From: Colletotrichum lupini
Taxonomy: Eukaryota > Ascomycota > Sordariomycetes > Glomerellales > Glomerellaceae
Reading direction: 5' to 3'
NCBI RefSeq assembly: GCF_023278565.1
Contig: NC_064681.1
Location: 2,232,001-2,296,000, forward strand
DNA length: 64,000 nucleotides
The first letter of the stretch is position 1. The number at the start of each line of letters is the position of its first letter. Position numbers and translations under genes: made by a program. Below are positions 1-10,863 of the stretch, piece after piece. The notes below the pieces were generated by a model. The model was given only the letters and a program-made list of their open reading frames with translations. It had not been told where the DNA came from and did not search any database.

Positions 1-551
1 GGCTGCTCAGATGGCTGAGTAAAGCCTGGCGTATTCTTTTATTCTTGCAAGGAAGCAAGAAAACTTTTATTGCGGGCGTTGAGCAGCATAAGGCTTGCAA
101 TTATGACCGTGTTAATATCGAGTAAAATGGCAATTCCGCGTTACCTTTGAAGCTATGATGAGCCTCGTGGTATGTTAGCTGCGAGTCGGACATGCACCTG
201 AGGGCCGGCTGTCACGGTCTCCAGCCTTCATTCGATCGCATGGATGGGAGAGGTAAGGCTCCGAGTCCTGAGCTAGGGTTGTGTCATTCTCGTTGACAGG
301 GCAACCGTCCCGGACGCTATGACCGTACCTGCCAGGATCCGACGCGGTTGTGCACCCAGGTACCTAGGTAGGTAGTTAACGCGCTGGACCCTTGTTACTC
401 TCCAAATTTCCTGGTGGTATCCGTAACCTCCAACAGTTTCCAGGAGCTGTCAATCCATCCACCAACTACTTGACTCGGATTCGCGAAACGACCCTTTCTT
501 TTGTGCTGATTCGGGTTGCGTGATCTCCTGTATCCGTGATAATCCTGGAGA
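1..551. other. Upstream region of ORC4
   Basis: No convincing coding sequence is visible here. The stretch holds the promoter and 5' leader of the ORC4 gene that starts at 552. It contains the CTAGGTAGGTAG-type words (around 360-375) common in Sordariomycete intergenic DNA. Any gene to the left of the window is not visible. Confidence 0.5.
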
Positions 552-3333
552 ATGGGTGCTAACGACAGCACGGAGAGCCGCAAGCGCAGTCGTGCCACAC
601 CAGCGAAACCAGACCACAGTATCCCATCGAGCTTCAAGAAACGGAAGCTAGACGCCAACGGCAACCCGATTGTCGCTTCTTCTCCGACGACACCCAAAAG
701 TACTCCAGGGGCCAATTCATCCGCTCTGAAGAAGTCCGCTCGCAGTAGAATCACATCCTCGCCCGTCTCGGCATATGACGTGCCAGACTCCCCCGAGGAC
801 AACCCGCCACGTCGAATCCGCAATGTAAGAAGCGTTGACCGACCGGCTGCCAAGGTTCCGATCCCGCCTCGCCGCAATGTCGACGTTGATATTTACGATA
901 TTCCCTGCTCCGACGATGAGCTGCATTCGAGCCCGAAGGAGGTGAACTTGCAGAAAGCGAGCCCTACGAAGAGAAAGAGCAACGCCGCGGCCGGCCACGA
1001 TGTGAATGAGGTCAATGGAGGGGAGACCATCGAGGAGCCACAGCCTCAAAAGGGCAAGAGCAATAAGGTGCTGGGAAAGGACGAGAAGGTTGCTTCGACG
1101 GAGGAGTCTTCCTCGCAGATACGATCAAGCGGACGCCGGAGAACTCTGACAGCGAAAGCCCTCGAGCATGTGGAAAAGGTTGCGAGTCGCTCTGCGACTC
1201 CGACTTCTCACGCGAGATCTTCTGCCACTGCGAATGAAGTGCCGGAGTCCAAAAAGGCTACAGGGAAGGCGAACCGCAACATATCTATGCCTCTGAAAGG
1301 TATCTTGACACCGTCCAAGCGGGACGGTACGCCGAGAAGGAGTAAGAGCGTAGCGTTCGATTCTGCTAGTGCTTTGGCTCAAGAGGAGGTGTTTTTCGAG
1401 GATCTTCCGACAAAGTCTGGGAGAAGCCGAAAACCATCACAAAAGGTGGTTGAAGCAAAAGTAGTAGTGGCGAAGACCGCGAAGTCACGAAAGGCGCCGC
1501 CCAAGGTGATTGATGAGGAGCCACAGGAGGAAGAAGATGTGGAGTCAGAGGTCGAAGAACAGCAAGATGAAGAACCGGTAGCAGAAGCGTCAAAGCAGGA
1601 GGAAGAGGAAGACGAGGACGTTTGTTCGATATGCACGAAGCCCGATTCCAAGCCTGGGAACAGAATTTTGTTCTGTGATGGCTGCGATAAGGCGTTCCAT
1701 CAAAAATGCTACAACGTGCCCAAGGTTCCCCGGGGAGACTGGTTCTGCAACGATTGCGTTGGGCAGAAGCAGTCGCGAGCAGTGGCAGCAGACGAGGCGG
1801 TGAAGACTCCCAATTTCGCAAAACACCTGAGCAATCTGCAAAGGGTGCTATTAGACCGGTGTACGGGTCGCCGACGAATCAAGTTGATTGACCAGGATGA
1901 CGCCTACGAAAAGGCGCATCGGCTGGTAGAGCAGACGGTACTGGCTGGGGAGGGCAACTCCATGCTCGTAATAGGGGCAAGGGGTTGCGGCAAGACCACG
2001 GTAAGTCAACACTTATGCACACTGCATCGGTGCTGTTCTAATATCAAACAGCTCCTCGAGAGCATAGTCGACGACCTGTCTTTGCAGCACAAGAAGGAAT
2101 TCCATGTTGTAAGACTAAACGGGTTCATTCACACCGACGACAAGCTGGCCCTGAAGGAGATTTGGCGGCAGTTAGGCAAAGAGATGGAGGCGGAGGACGA
2201 GGCCAATGCTCGGGTTTACAGTCCCAATACCTCAAGAGATGAAGGCCAAAGAAACTGACGAATCGTGTAGTCAAATTACGCCGACACAATGGCCTCGCTG
2301 CTTGCGCTGCTATCTCACCCGTCGGAAATGGCACAGGCGGAAGAGGGTGTGACGTCGCAAGCGGTCGTCTTCATCATTGATGAGTTTGACATGTTTGCAG
2401 CGCATCCCCGGCAAACGCTGCTCTACAACCTATTTGATGTTGCACAGGCGCGTAAAGCCCCTATCGCGGTGCTGGGCTGTACGACACGCATAGACGTAGT
2501 AGAATCTCTGGAAAAGCGCGTGAAGAGCCGTTTCAGCCACCGTTATGTCTACCTGTCCCTCCCAAAAAGCTTGCCGGCATACTGGAAAGTATGCAAGCAG
2601 GGCCTCTGCGTCGATGACGAGGACATGGACGTCGAGGGCATCGATGTCAGTGTTGATGGACACGAAGCTTTCCACGCAAATTGGAAGGCTATGGTTGAGG
2701 TATGTTTCCAGGCCAGATTGGAGGAGGGCTGAAAATTGACTCACCTTTCCACAGGTTCTATACAAAGAAAAGGCATTCCAAAGTCTATTGCAATACCACT
2801 ACGCAACGACAAAATCCGTCTCGGCATTCCTGTCAGCGTGCATCCTTCCCCTCTCCGCGCTCTCGTCTACATCTCTAGACCTCGTCATTCCGCCAACGCC
2901 CGGCGGCGCGGTCGTCTCTCTCACGCCACCGAACTCCAAGCTTCACCTTTTGCCGTCGCTCTCAGAGCTGGACCTGGGCCTCCTCATCGCAGCAGCGCGA
3001 CTGGACATTGTGGCACATACAGACACGGTCAACTTTGCAATGGCGTACGACGAGTACGGCTCACTGATGGGTCGGCAGCGGGTGCAGTCGGCCAGCTCGG
3101 GACTGCTGGCCCTGGGCGGCGGCGTGCGGGTGTGGGGCCGCGGTGTGGCTGTTCTCTCATGGGAGAGGCTCGTTGCCCTGGGGCTGCTGGTGCCGGCGGG
3201 TCTCGGGACGGGTCGGGCTTCGGGGTACGGCGGGCTGGAGGGGAAGATGTGGAAGGTGGATATGGCGCTCGAGGAGATTCCCGCGGGGTTGAAGTTGAAC
3301 AACGTGTTGGCGCGGTGGTGTAAGGAGATATGA
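552..3333 (+). CDS. ORC4: Origin recognition complex subunit 4 with N-terminal PHD finger
   Basis: Subunit of the nuclear six-protein origin recognition complex, which marks replication origins and loads MCM helicase. Exons 552-2000, 2052-2213, 2271-2699 and 2755-3333 give 872 aa; introns are 51, 57 and 55 bp, with CTGAC before the second acceptor. Residues 1-350 are basic, Ser/Pro-rich and then acidic, likely disordered. A PHD finger (C4HC3) spans about 358-402, with CSIC, CDGC, HQKC and CNDC visible. The AAA+ ATPase follows: Walker A GARGCGKTT at 475-483, ending exactly at the first exon junction, and Walker B VVFIIDEFD with Asp-Glu near 574-575. LEKRVKSRFSHR and YNLFDVAQ are classic ORC4 strings, and the C-terminal ORC4 domain is present. 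The start at 552 is the first in-frame ATG. Human ORC4 is about 436 aa, so the extra length lies in the N-terminal half. Identification is firm; PHD target binding is inferred. Confidence 0.95.
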
Positions 3334-6300
3334 GCGTGAACATCATTCTCCGATGAAGATATGACTAGGGCGTATAGAATCAGTCAATACACCAGTTATG
3401 AGCCATTGCTAGGCTTCCATATTTGCACCCCTAGGACCTGTAACAGTAGTTGGAGGCAAAGGAGCTGCTGATAGTGAAAGTTGAGCGCCTCCTTGGCGAT
3501 CTCATTTCCACAACTGGTTCCCAGGGCTTGGCGCCACATGAGTACGGCGCGGTCTAACGATTCGTAGGGCGTGGTTGGCACAAGGTGGTCTGATTTGTCC
3601 ATCAAGTAAGGATGCCAGACATGCCAGGCGAATATCTACTTTGGGGAGCGTCTGAGGCAAGTAGGCACGTTTGGACCAGGTAGTTGTTTTGACGCGGCGC
3701 TACGGAGACGGTCCGGCCCGGTGTCTAGGCTGCTATTGTCAAGGTCGGGGTGTCGTTGGGTGCATGTTTGGAATCATGGATGTGCAGTCTGCTTGTGGAT
3801 GTAAGATGTAGGTGTGAAGAGAGGGGAATACGAGGACGGTGGGCAGTATTTCTATCTCTCTACTCTTGTTCTCCAAGTCTCTGGGCCGGTTGGTTTTGTG
3901 AGATTTTTATGTTTAGTGATCATGAGAGTAGCGCATTTCGGGTAGCGTCAGCCGGGCGATTGTAATACTATAGTGAACTACCGATGTCTTTTGAGTGTAT
4001 CATGAGCCGAAGCGGACTCCATTGGTTATGGTCTGCTGTCAAGTCCCTAGTTTAAAGTCTAAATTGGTTTGCGGTAGCGCAGTGTGGTAGTTTGAAGGTT
4101 TGATGATGGTTGTTGCTTGGGGGAATTTGATAGCTGCGTAACGGCCGTAACGTCGTCTTCGTCGGACGCGGGGGGGCGAAGGCCAAGAGGCAGAGTATGA
4201 AGACCTTTGGCACTTTGGGTGCGCCTTTGCACTTTTTGCGTTTTGTTTCTTGTTTCTCTATAGACAGGCACCTGAGTACTGTATGCGGTCAACTTATGAC
4301 CCCGGTCACGAGGCAGGGTGGGTTGAAGTAGGGAGTGTCTGGCGGGATTATAACCATATCTCCGTAGCGGAGAATGGATGAGGACATGGATTTAGATGAT
4401 GTCACGATGTCACGATATCGCGGAGAAACACGTGCTGAATAAGATAGAGTATGATCCCTTCTAGCCGGGGGATATATTTATAAGTAAGCGATATTCAGGA
4501 GGCAGCGGGAGGGGGAAGGGAGGGGAGGCTGGAGTGGCCAGGGTTGTGGTTGATCTAATGGGATGATGGGGTTCGTGAAACCTTTGATCATCCTAGCAGT
4601 GCATGGGCTGTAATAGCCTGTCAGAAGGTAGGGGGAGGACAGGACAGACTATCTCTCTAGATACTGCGTGAGACTGCGTGAGAAATGAGCATGATCAAAT
4701 GCGGTTGTCAGCTTGTCTACCTCTCTAAGGCTGGTTGACGAATGTAAGAAGACGGTGAGTGCAGTCTGAAAGGTCCAGTGTGTTAGTCAAGAAGCGCCAA
4801 GGGACGGCGGCCGCCTCGGGTAGGTAGTTTGTGGTAGTTCAAACGACGTTGGAGGTGTCAGTGACGTCCCTCCCTCGGGCGGCCGCGTGCCAAGAGATGT
4901 AAGCCGGCCGCTCCCTCCCAAAAGAGGCTTTTCTCACCTACATTTTAAGGTACACGACATCTCCACTGCCCTCATCTACCAAAGTCTGGACCTCATTGGA
5001 TCCTTTCCGAAGTGCGCATGGTCGCGCACCGCCTGTAGCTTTACATAGGTATGAAGAAAGAGGCGTTTGTATCAAGAATCCCATTGTTCTCGTATTCGCT
5101 CATGCTGGGAAGATGGAGATTGGTGAGAGAGAGAGAGAGCATGCAAGCCACACGGGTGGTTGTTGGTGTAGGTACTTTGGCTGGACGGAAGGGCCCTGCA
5201 GCTCGGGACTGGACGTCTTGGTGCTTGGTTGAATCGTTGCATCGGCCCAATGACAGCACCCGTCTCGATACTTTGCAGGCAAAGACGGGGTCGGGTACGG
5301 ATACCTTTAGTGATCAGTCGTCCATCGGGTACAGGGTGGTCCCACAAGTCTGGGAACCCGGCGGCCGCCCGCCGCCACGTTGCGGCGGGTTGAATTCCGC
5401 ACACGGGCATCCAATCTGGTGGGGTTTTTTTGGGGGGGGGGTTTTGGTGTGTTTCCCTTTTCTTTGAGTTCCATTAGGTTTTGAGTGTCTGGGTCCTCCA
5501 GGTGCCACTGTCATCTGTCATCGATCCGAGTTAGCCATGTGCCGAGAAACACCAGGGCAGTCTTGATCCATCATCTTCTCTCTCCCCCCTCAGGACCACT
5601 GGACCACCCGAACACAATGTCTTTTGAAAACATCCAGTGGAACACATCAGCCGCATGATCTCTTTTTGTCTCTGAGTCTGGGGAAGGGGGCTGAGCTGAT
5701 GGGACGACAGAAAAAGACAAGGGAAACGTCCGAGCCGAGCTGCCTGCCTGCCTGCCTTGGTTTTAGTGGCAGCACAGAAACTTGTCCACCGACTCCCCTT
5801 GTTCTATGCACACAGTAAGGTACTTTTTGTGTGTGTGTGTGTATGCGTGCGAGAGTGAGGGAGAAGGGCGGCGGCCGCCCATGCTTCTTCCCCCCATGCC
5901 ATCCCAATCCATCCCGTGGCCCCCGGCGACTTTTGTACGCATACAGAAGTACGAACACCTCAGTTCAGCCAAAAAAGGTGTAAGGTAAGATGTGCATGGG
6001 TCCCGTCCGCCTGATGAGATTTTCTCGTTAATTTTCAATTTGTGATTCCCTTCCGAAGCTGGGGGAAAACAAAACTACGAGGTTGACCGCATCTTTTTTA
6101 TCAAGTGACATTGGGCTACAAGTACTAAACGAACTGGCATCAGTTCCTTCCTTACCCGCCGCCGCTTTCTTTTCAGTGATTGATTGGCCTTGATTTTCTT
6201 TCCGTCTTTCTGACGCTGTTCTTGATCAATCATCATCCTTGGTTTGCCATCTACTATACCCAAGGTACATATCCCTTCCTACTTCGAGGTCATCCCGAGT

Positions 6301-7178
6301 CTATTTCGTTTCCCTCAAATCTCCTACAACTTTACACTCCCAAAATACCTGCCTTGCCTTACATCACTCGACTACCTGGCCTTGATTAAAAAACAGCTCC
6401 GTGGTAGTGCCCCTTCTTGTTTCTCCCCACGGACACTAGACTTTCCTCACCTCCAATCCTGCTCTTCACCGGAATCCTTGCCCTGCTCCCCTTACCCAGA
6501 GCCCTGTCTTTTACCGGCTCCAACCCTTTCCGGCAGGGAACCCAGCTCAAGGGGGCACACATACCTAGTGCACACTACACAGTATTATATCTTACTGCGG
6601 TACAGACACAAGCATCCGTACGGATAGTGTGGGTAGTCGGGCTTCACCGTGCCATCACCGCCCACCACGCACAGCTACGCCTCGCGGAGCCAATCTCATC
6701 CGGCCGCCCTCTGCGCCTCCGTCCTCCGTCTCCGTGCCAAGCTGGCACTGCCTCCGAACCACAACGCATCGCTTCCACTTCCACCGCATAACCTGGCAAG
6801 GCCCCATTTCAATACCCTTCCGGGCTTCCATCTACCGTTTTACCGCAAACTTGACTTTTCAATTCTCGATTTTCAGACCCGAATTCTTGGGACTACACTA
6901 CCAACCTAACTCACCTACCTAACCTCTCAACCGACTCCTCTACACCAAATCTATTCCATTTTCTCGTTCTTGTTCCATCCCATATCCGCTTCCGCAACAG
7001 AGCTGCTTTTCACCCCCAAACTAAAGCTCAATAACCTTAAACTCACATCACATCTTAACCCTCAAACTCGTCTCCAGATACAGACTTTCTGCACATGGGG
7101 TCGAATACCCGCATCTAAACAGAGAACCTCCTCCCTCCGCCCACCAACACATCTATTTTTCTCTCTCTTCCCTCAACC
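3334..7178. other. Intergenic region, ORC4 to DUF7053-like gene
   Basis: About 3.8 kb with no gene I can support. It contains the ORC4 3' end, a (GT)7 microsatellite at 5829-5842, a G10 tract near 5434, several NotI-like GCGGCCGC words (4808-4885, 5871-5878), and from about 6400 to 7178 a CT- and AC-rich stretch that looks like a long promoter and 5' leader of the next gene. Short open frames exist on both strands, but they overlap in several frames and have no recognisable motif. Confidence 0.5.
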
Positions 7179-8294
7179 ATGTCAAAACGCACAACCTTCA
7201 CCACAATCTCCCCTCTACCCCCAGGCATCACCCGCGATGCCGTCCTCGACTTCCTCCACAACCACCTCGAGATGATCGACCTCAACCCCCTCATCAAAGA
7301 ACGTCACCTCATCCCGCCACCACCCAACGCGCCCCCCGAAGAGCACGCCTGCGCGTGGTACTCCCTCACCGACGAGATCTCCTACCTGCCCGGCGGCCTG
7401 GCCACGGGTAACGTCAGCTACACATGCTGCTTCCACGACCTGCCCACCGGCCTGCAGACCCACTGCTACGCGCCCATGGGCCTCGAGATCCGCGACAAGT
7501 GGACCGTCGCCGGCTCCCTGCCGGGGGAACCCGTCGAGCCCGTCGAGCTCGGCATCGGCGCCCCGCTCACGGGGCTCTACATCCGCGAGGACGTCGATAT
7601 GCGCTGCAACGTCTTCACCTCGAGCTTTGTCAAGAAGACGCTCAAGAAGAGCCATGGTTTGCTGGTCGACCGCTTAAAGACAAAGGTCCACCGCACCGTC
7701 GTCGCTGCCGCGCATCAACGGCACGGCAGTCAGAACTCACTACCGGGGTCCGTCAGGTCCGGCTCCAGCGGGCACAGCGCCACGCAGCTGCAGCATCAAC
7801 AAACATACCCGAACCCGGCTTATACGAACAACAACGTCCTCGGCAACCAGATCAGTCTCCCATATAGACCTTCATATCCCAACAACAGCATACCCGTGAC
7901 CGCACCAACACCGGCACCGACGCCCCCAGCCAGCGACGGCTCCCAAACCTCACAAAACGCATACCCGGAACCCCTCCGTGTCCGCCGCACCACTAACCAA
8001 ACTGACTCGACGTTTTCTCATCAACACCAACATCAACATCAGCAGAAGCCGTCGTGGCCGGATATCAAATCGCAGACGTCCACCGCCAACGGGTACGCGC
8101 ACGCCAATTTCTTGTCCGGCCACAACAACGCATACGACGCGAAGCCTTTGCCTCCGTCGCCGTACGCGGGTGGGAGAGCGGGAGCGGGAGGTGGTGGTGG
8201 AGGTGATGTTGGTCAGCAGCAGCACCAGCGGAATGGGTGTCAGCAGAACAGTGGCGCAACGCTGCAAGGGCCCTTTGTCGCTGAGCTGGAGTGA
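7179..8294 (+). CDS. DUF7053-like fungal protein
   Basis: A single-exon gene of 371 aa. The N-terminal 170 residues form one compact domain beginning MSKRTTFTTISPLPPGITRD and containing the strings NHLEMIDLNPLI and SYTCCFHDLPTGLQT. I associate this domain from memory with the fungal family DUF7053; no reaction or partner is known to me. Residues from about 190 to the end are low-complexity: Gln/His-rich (HQHQHQHQQ), Pro-rich and Gly-rich, probably disordered. There is no signal peptide and no membrane segment. The ATG at 7179 is preceded by a pyrimidine-rich leader. The gene converges on the terpene synthase, with 415 bp between stop codons, which gives no evidence of shared function. The reading frame is firm; the family name is moderately sure. 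Confidence 0.8.
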   Translation: MSKRTTFTTISPLPPGITRDAVLDFLHNHLEMIDLNPLIKERHLIPPPPNAPPEEHACAWYSLTDEISYLPGGLATGNVSYTCCFHDLPTGLQTHCYAPMGLEIRDKWTVAGSLPGEPVEPVELGIGAPLTGLYIREDVDMRCNVFTSSFVKKTLKKSHGLLVDRLKTKVHRTVVAAAHQRHGSQNSLPGSVRSGSSGHSATQLQHQQTYPNPAYTNNNVLGNQISLPYRPSYPNNSIPVTAPTPAPTPPASDGSQTSQNAYPEPLRVRRTTNQTDSTFSHQHQHQHQQKPSWPDIKSQTSTANGYAHANFLSGHNNAYDAKPLPPSPYAGGRAGAGGGGGGDVGQQQHQRNGCQQNSGATLQGPFVAELE

Positions 8295-8709
8295 ATGAGT
8301 GAGATTTCGGGAGTGAGTGGTGGCGGAGTGTGCCCTTTGTGTCACAGTCTTTTGTTTCCCGTCGCTTCGGCCTAAGGGTCTGTTTGTGTTGCTTATATAA
8401 ACTCGATACCCCATATCTTATTGTTAATTTTTGGCAATTTATCAAAGACATGTATACTAGTACATGAGAATCTCCTTCATTGTAAGTGAGATCTGGATGT
8501 TTTGTGTAGTTCGCGTGAGGCGCAGGTTCCGTCCTTGGGCTGGTGAGATTGGTGAAGTTGACTAAGATCAAGTCTCAATTTTCCGGACATGAGGCTGAGA
8601 TCTTGTCGTCTTTCATATTCAATTGAATGACTAAGATCTCATACAACAAACCGCTATTCCAAATAGGCAATCTTTTACACCACAACACCAACTAACAAAC
8701 ACCGCGTTG
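8295..8709. other. Convergent 3' intergenic spacer
   Basis: This 415-bp spacer separates the stop codons of the DUF7053-like gene (+) and the terpene synthase (-). It is locally AT-rich (8395-8450) and presumably carries both 3' ends. No coding sequence or strong hairpin was seen. Confidence 0.5.
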
Positions 8710-10005
8710 CTACAGGCCGAAAATCCTTCTCAACAGAGACATCAAATCCCCCGGCAACTTTCTCATCAAGCTCATCATTCCCTCCCGAGCCAGCTGAGAC
8801 CCCTGAGCTTCCCGGCCCTGTCGCTTCTCCTGCTCCTTCACCTGCGTCTTCATCCCCTTCTTCGGCGTGGGCGTATACCTTCTTTCCCCATCCAACCTCT
8901 GCATCCCATATCTCTTGGTCACGAGCGTAGACCAAACCTCCATGCCCAAAATCCACGAAACGCACCCGTCCCGCAAGATGCCCAAATTCACATCATCAAC
9001 CTCGTCCTCCAACACCGGCAGCCCCTCGCAAGCTCCAAGAAACTCCTTTACAAGATCGCTAGTCTCCCCGCCCAGCTTCGTCATGGCCTCTTGCGCACCC
9101 ATCCGGTCCTCCTCCATGAGGACCCTCACGCCATTATGACCGTCCTCGCCCTTGGCCTGCTCTTTATCGAAGCTGTAAATGTCGTTTTGGTTGATGATGA
9201 CGTCGACGCAGAGGCCCAGCAGCGAGCCCACCGCGGGGATCCGCAAAAAGCCGGGGCGGATGGCGCGGTCGATGAGCAGGAGCGCCATGCCCGGGAGGAC
9301 GCCAATGGTGCGCCGCCGGACGGCGACGTACCTCTCCCGGCTCGGCACGCAGTTGTGTCCTCCCGCCTCCCCGTCCGGCCCCGTTCTCCGGAGCGCCACC
9401 TCGTCGCCCACGCCGTCGAGGTAGTCCGCGAAACTGTCCACGAAGAAGTCCCACGAGTCGGGCGTGCCGCCCACGGCGTCGCTGCGATAGCGCATCGCAA
9501 TGTCGGCCGCCATGCGGACGCCCACCCACACCTCGTCGTCCCCGTCTCCGTCCCGATCTTCCGCGATCTCCTCGGGATGCCGAAACGCGCGGACCATGGC
9601 GGCGGATTGCCTCCGCACCTGGGCCTCGCCCTCCTCCGTGTCGTCCACGTTGTCCGTGAACTCGTCAATGACGAAGAAGTGGAGCATGACGAGCGCGGCG
9701 AGGAGAACGTGGCGCGCGGGCTGGTGGGCGTAGATGATGCATGCTATCTCGGGGAAGTCGCCGGCGATGATCTTGGAGATGAAGAGCTCGTTGATGCCCT
9801 TGTTGATGGAATTCGGCTTGGCGTCGCTGTGGCAGTAGCCTCGCAGCCAGCTCTCGGATTCGGCCTTGATGTACTGGGAATCTGGGTGGTTGTTTGGGGG
9901 GTAGGGAGATGGCCAGCTTGGGTGTCGGCGCCAGTCTGCTAGGAAATCTGGGATTTGGATGGTGGTGTGTTGGATGGTGTGTTTCTCAGTGATTGGGGAC
10001 GCCAT
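8710..10005 (-). CDS. Class I terpene synthase (sesquiterpene-synthase type)
   Basis: Intronless, 431 aa, predicted cytosolic. It should ionise and cyclise a linear prenyl diphosphate, most likely farnesyl diphosphate, with Mg2+. The aspartate-rich motif is DEFTD at residues 114-118 after a hydrophobic helix. The NSE/DTE motif is NDIYSFDKE at 274-282 (N274, S278, E282), followed by QAKGEDGHN. VRRRTIG at 229-235 matches the diphosphate-sensing arginine region, and the C-terminal RY pair is at 365-366 in TLVTKRYG. These are the hallmarks of the fungal/bacterial Terpene_syn_C_2 group, and the pattern (WLRGY early, VRRRTIG, RY) recalls synthases best known from mushrooms. The last 50 residues are basic with a short hydrophobic end. 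No P450, transferase, transporter or regulator is recognisable within several kb, so it looks solitary. The product cannot be predicted. Confidence 0.9.
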   Translation of the reverse strand: MASPITEKHTIQHTTIQIPDFLADWRRHPSWPSPYPPNNHPDSQYIKAESESWLRGYCHSDAKPNSINKGINELFISKIIAGDFPEIACIIYAHQPARHVLLAALVMLHFFVIDEFTDNVDDTEEGEAQVRRQSAAMVRAFRHPEEIAEDRDGDGDDEVWVGVRMAADIAMRYRSDAVGGTPDSWDFFVDSFADYLDGVGDEVALRRTGPDGEAGGHNCVPSRERYVAVRRRTIGVLPGMALLLIDRAIRPGFLRIPAVGSLLGLCVDVIINQNDIYSFDKEQAKGEDGHNGVRVLMEEDRMGAQEAMTKLGGETSDLVKEFLGACEGLPVLEDEVDDVNLGILRDGCVSWILGMEVWSTLVTKRYGMQRLDGERRYTPTPKKGMKTQVKEQEKRQGREAQGSQLAREGMMSLMRKLPGDLMSLLRRIFGL

Positions 10006-10831
10006 GATTTACGGCTTGCCAACGTAGATCCAGTCGTCTGGGCTCTGGGGTAATATGACTGGGTGATGGTGTAATTGAACTCTTTGAAGGGAAGAAGAGG
10101 TTGCTGTGGACAAGTGAGGGCAGCAGGATTTGGTTTAATGTCTTGGGCTTCAAACGTTTCTTTGGCCGCTGCTTGGAACTGAGAGCTTTATAGCCATCCT
10201 TCGAGGGGGCTACGCCGTACTACCAGCAGACTTTCGAGTCACGAGGCTCAGCAAAGACCGAGAGGAAGCCTAGAACTTGATGTCATCCAAGGTACACGAT
10301 ATCACATCCGAACCAACTTGTCACTTTCAGACTCGATAACGGTCATCATATCGGCACACAATCGCTTCCTAATCCGGATGTGAAACGGGGGCCTCTTCCC
10401 ACTCCGGAGACAAGGGACAGAGGCCAAGGGACGCAAAAACCTGATGTGAAAGGCTTCTCCACCTCCAACACGAAGAAAAAAAAACTACCGATACACTGCC
10501 CGTAAGGCGTCCCATCGAAGAGACTAGGCTATCGCCGTAGCCCACCGGAAAACCCCCCTAGTGCCCCCACGCAACTCAGCCCTATCGCCATTGAGGAACT
10601 GCACAGCAGACGCTTGTTGGTTCGCAAACGCACCCAGGCCCAATCGATTCGTGGCCCCCAAAGCCCATGGGGCTGAGACTTGTTCGGTCTTGTTGAAGAA
10701 TCCGGTTCCAGGTCCGCGGTAGAGTTACCTTCGGACCGGGGCTGAGGGCTCCCCGGTCCCCGGCTCTCCGCCCTTCTCTTCCTTCCTGTGCCTCGGGCGG
10801 TGGCACGGTGATGGATGACTGGCTGTTTCCA

Positions 10832-10863
<32 letters not shown>

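Noticed and set aside
4800..4890. Inverted pair of GGCGGCCGC-containing words
   Set aside because: Only the NotI-like core matches; flanking bases do not extend the inverted repeat, so a mobile element is not supported.
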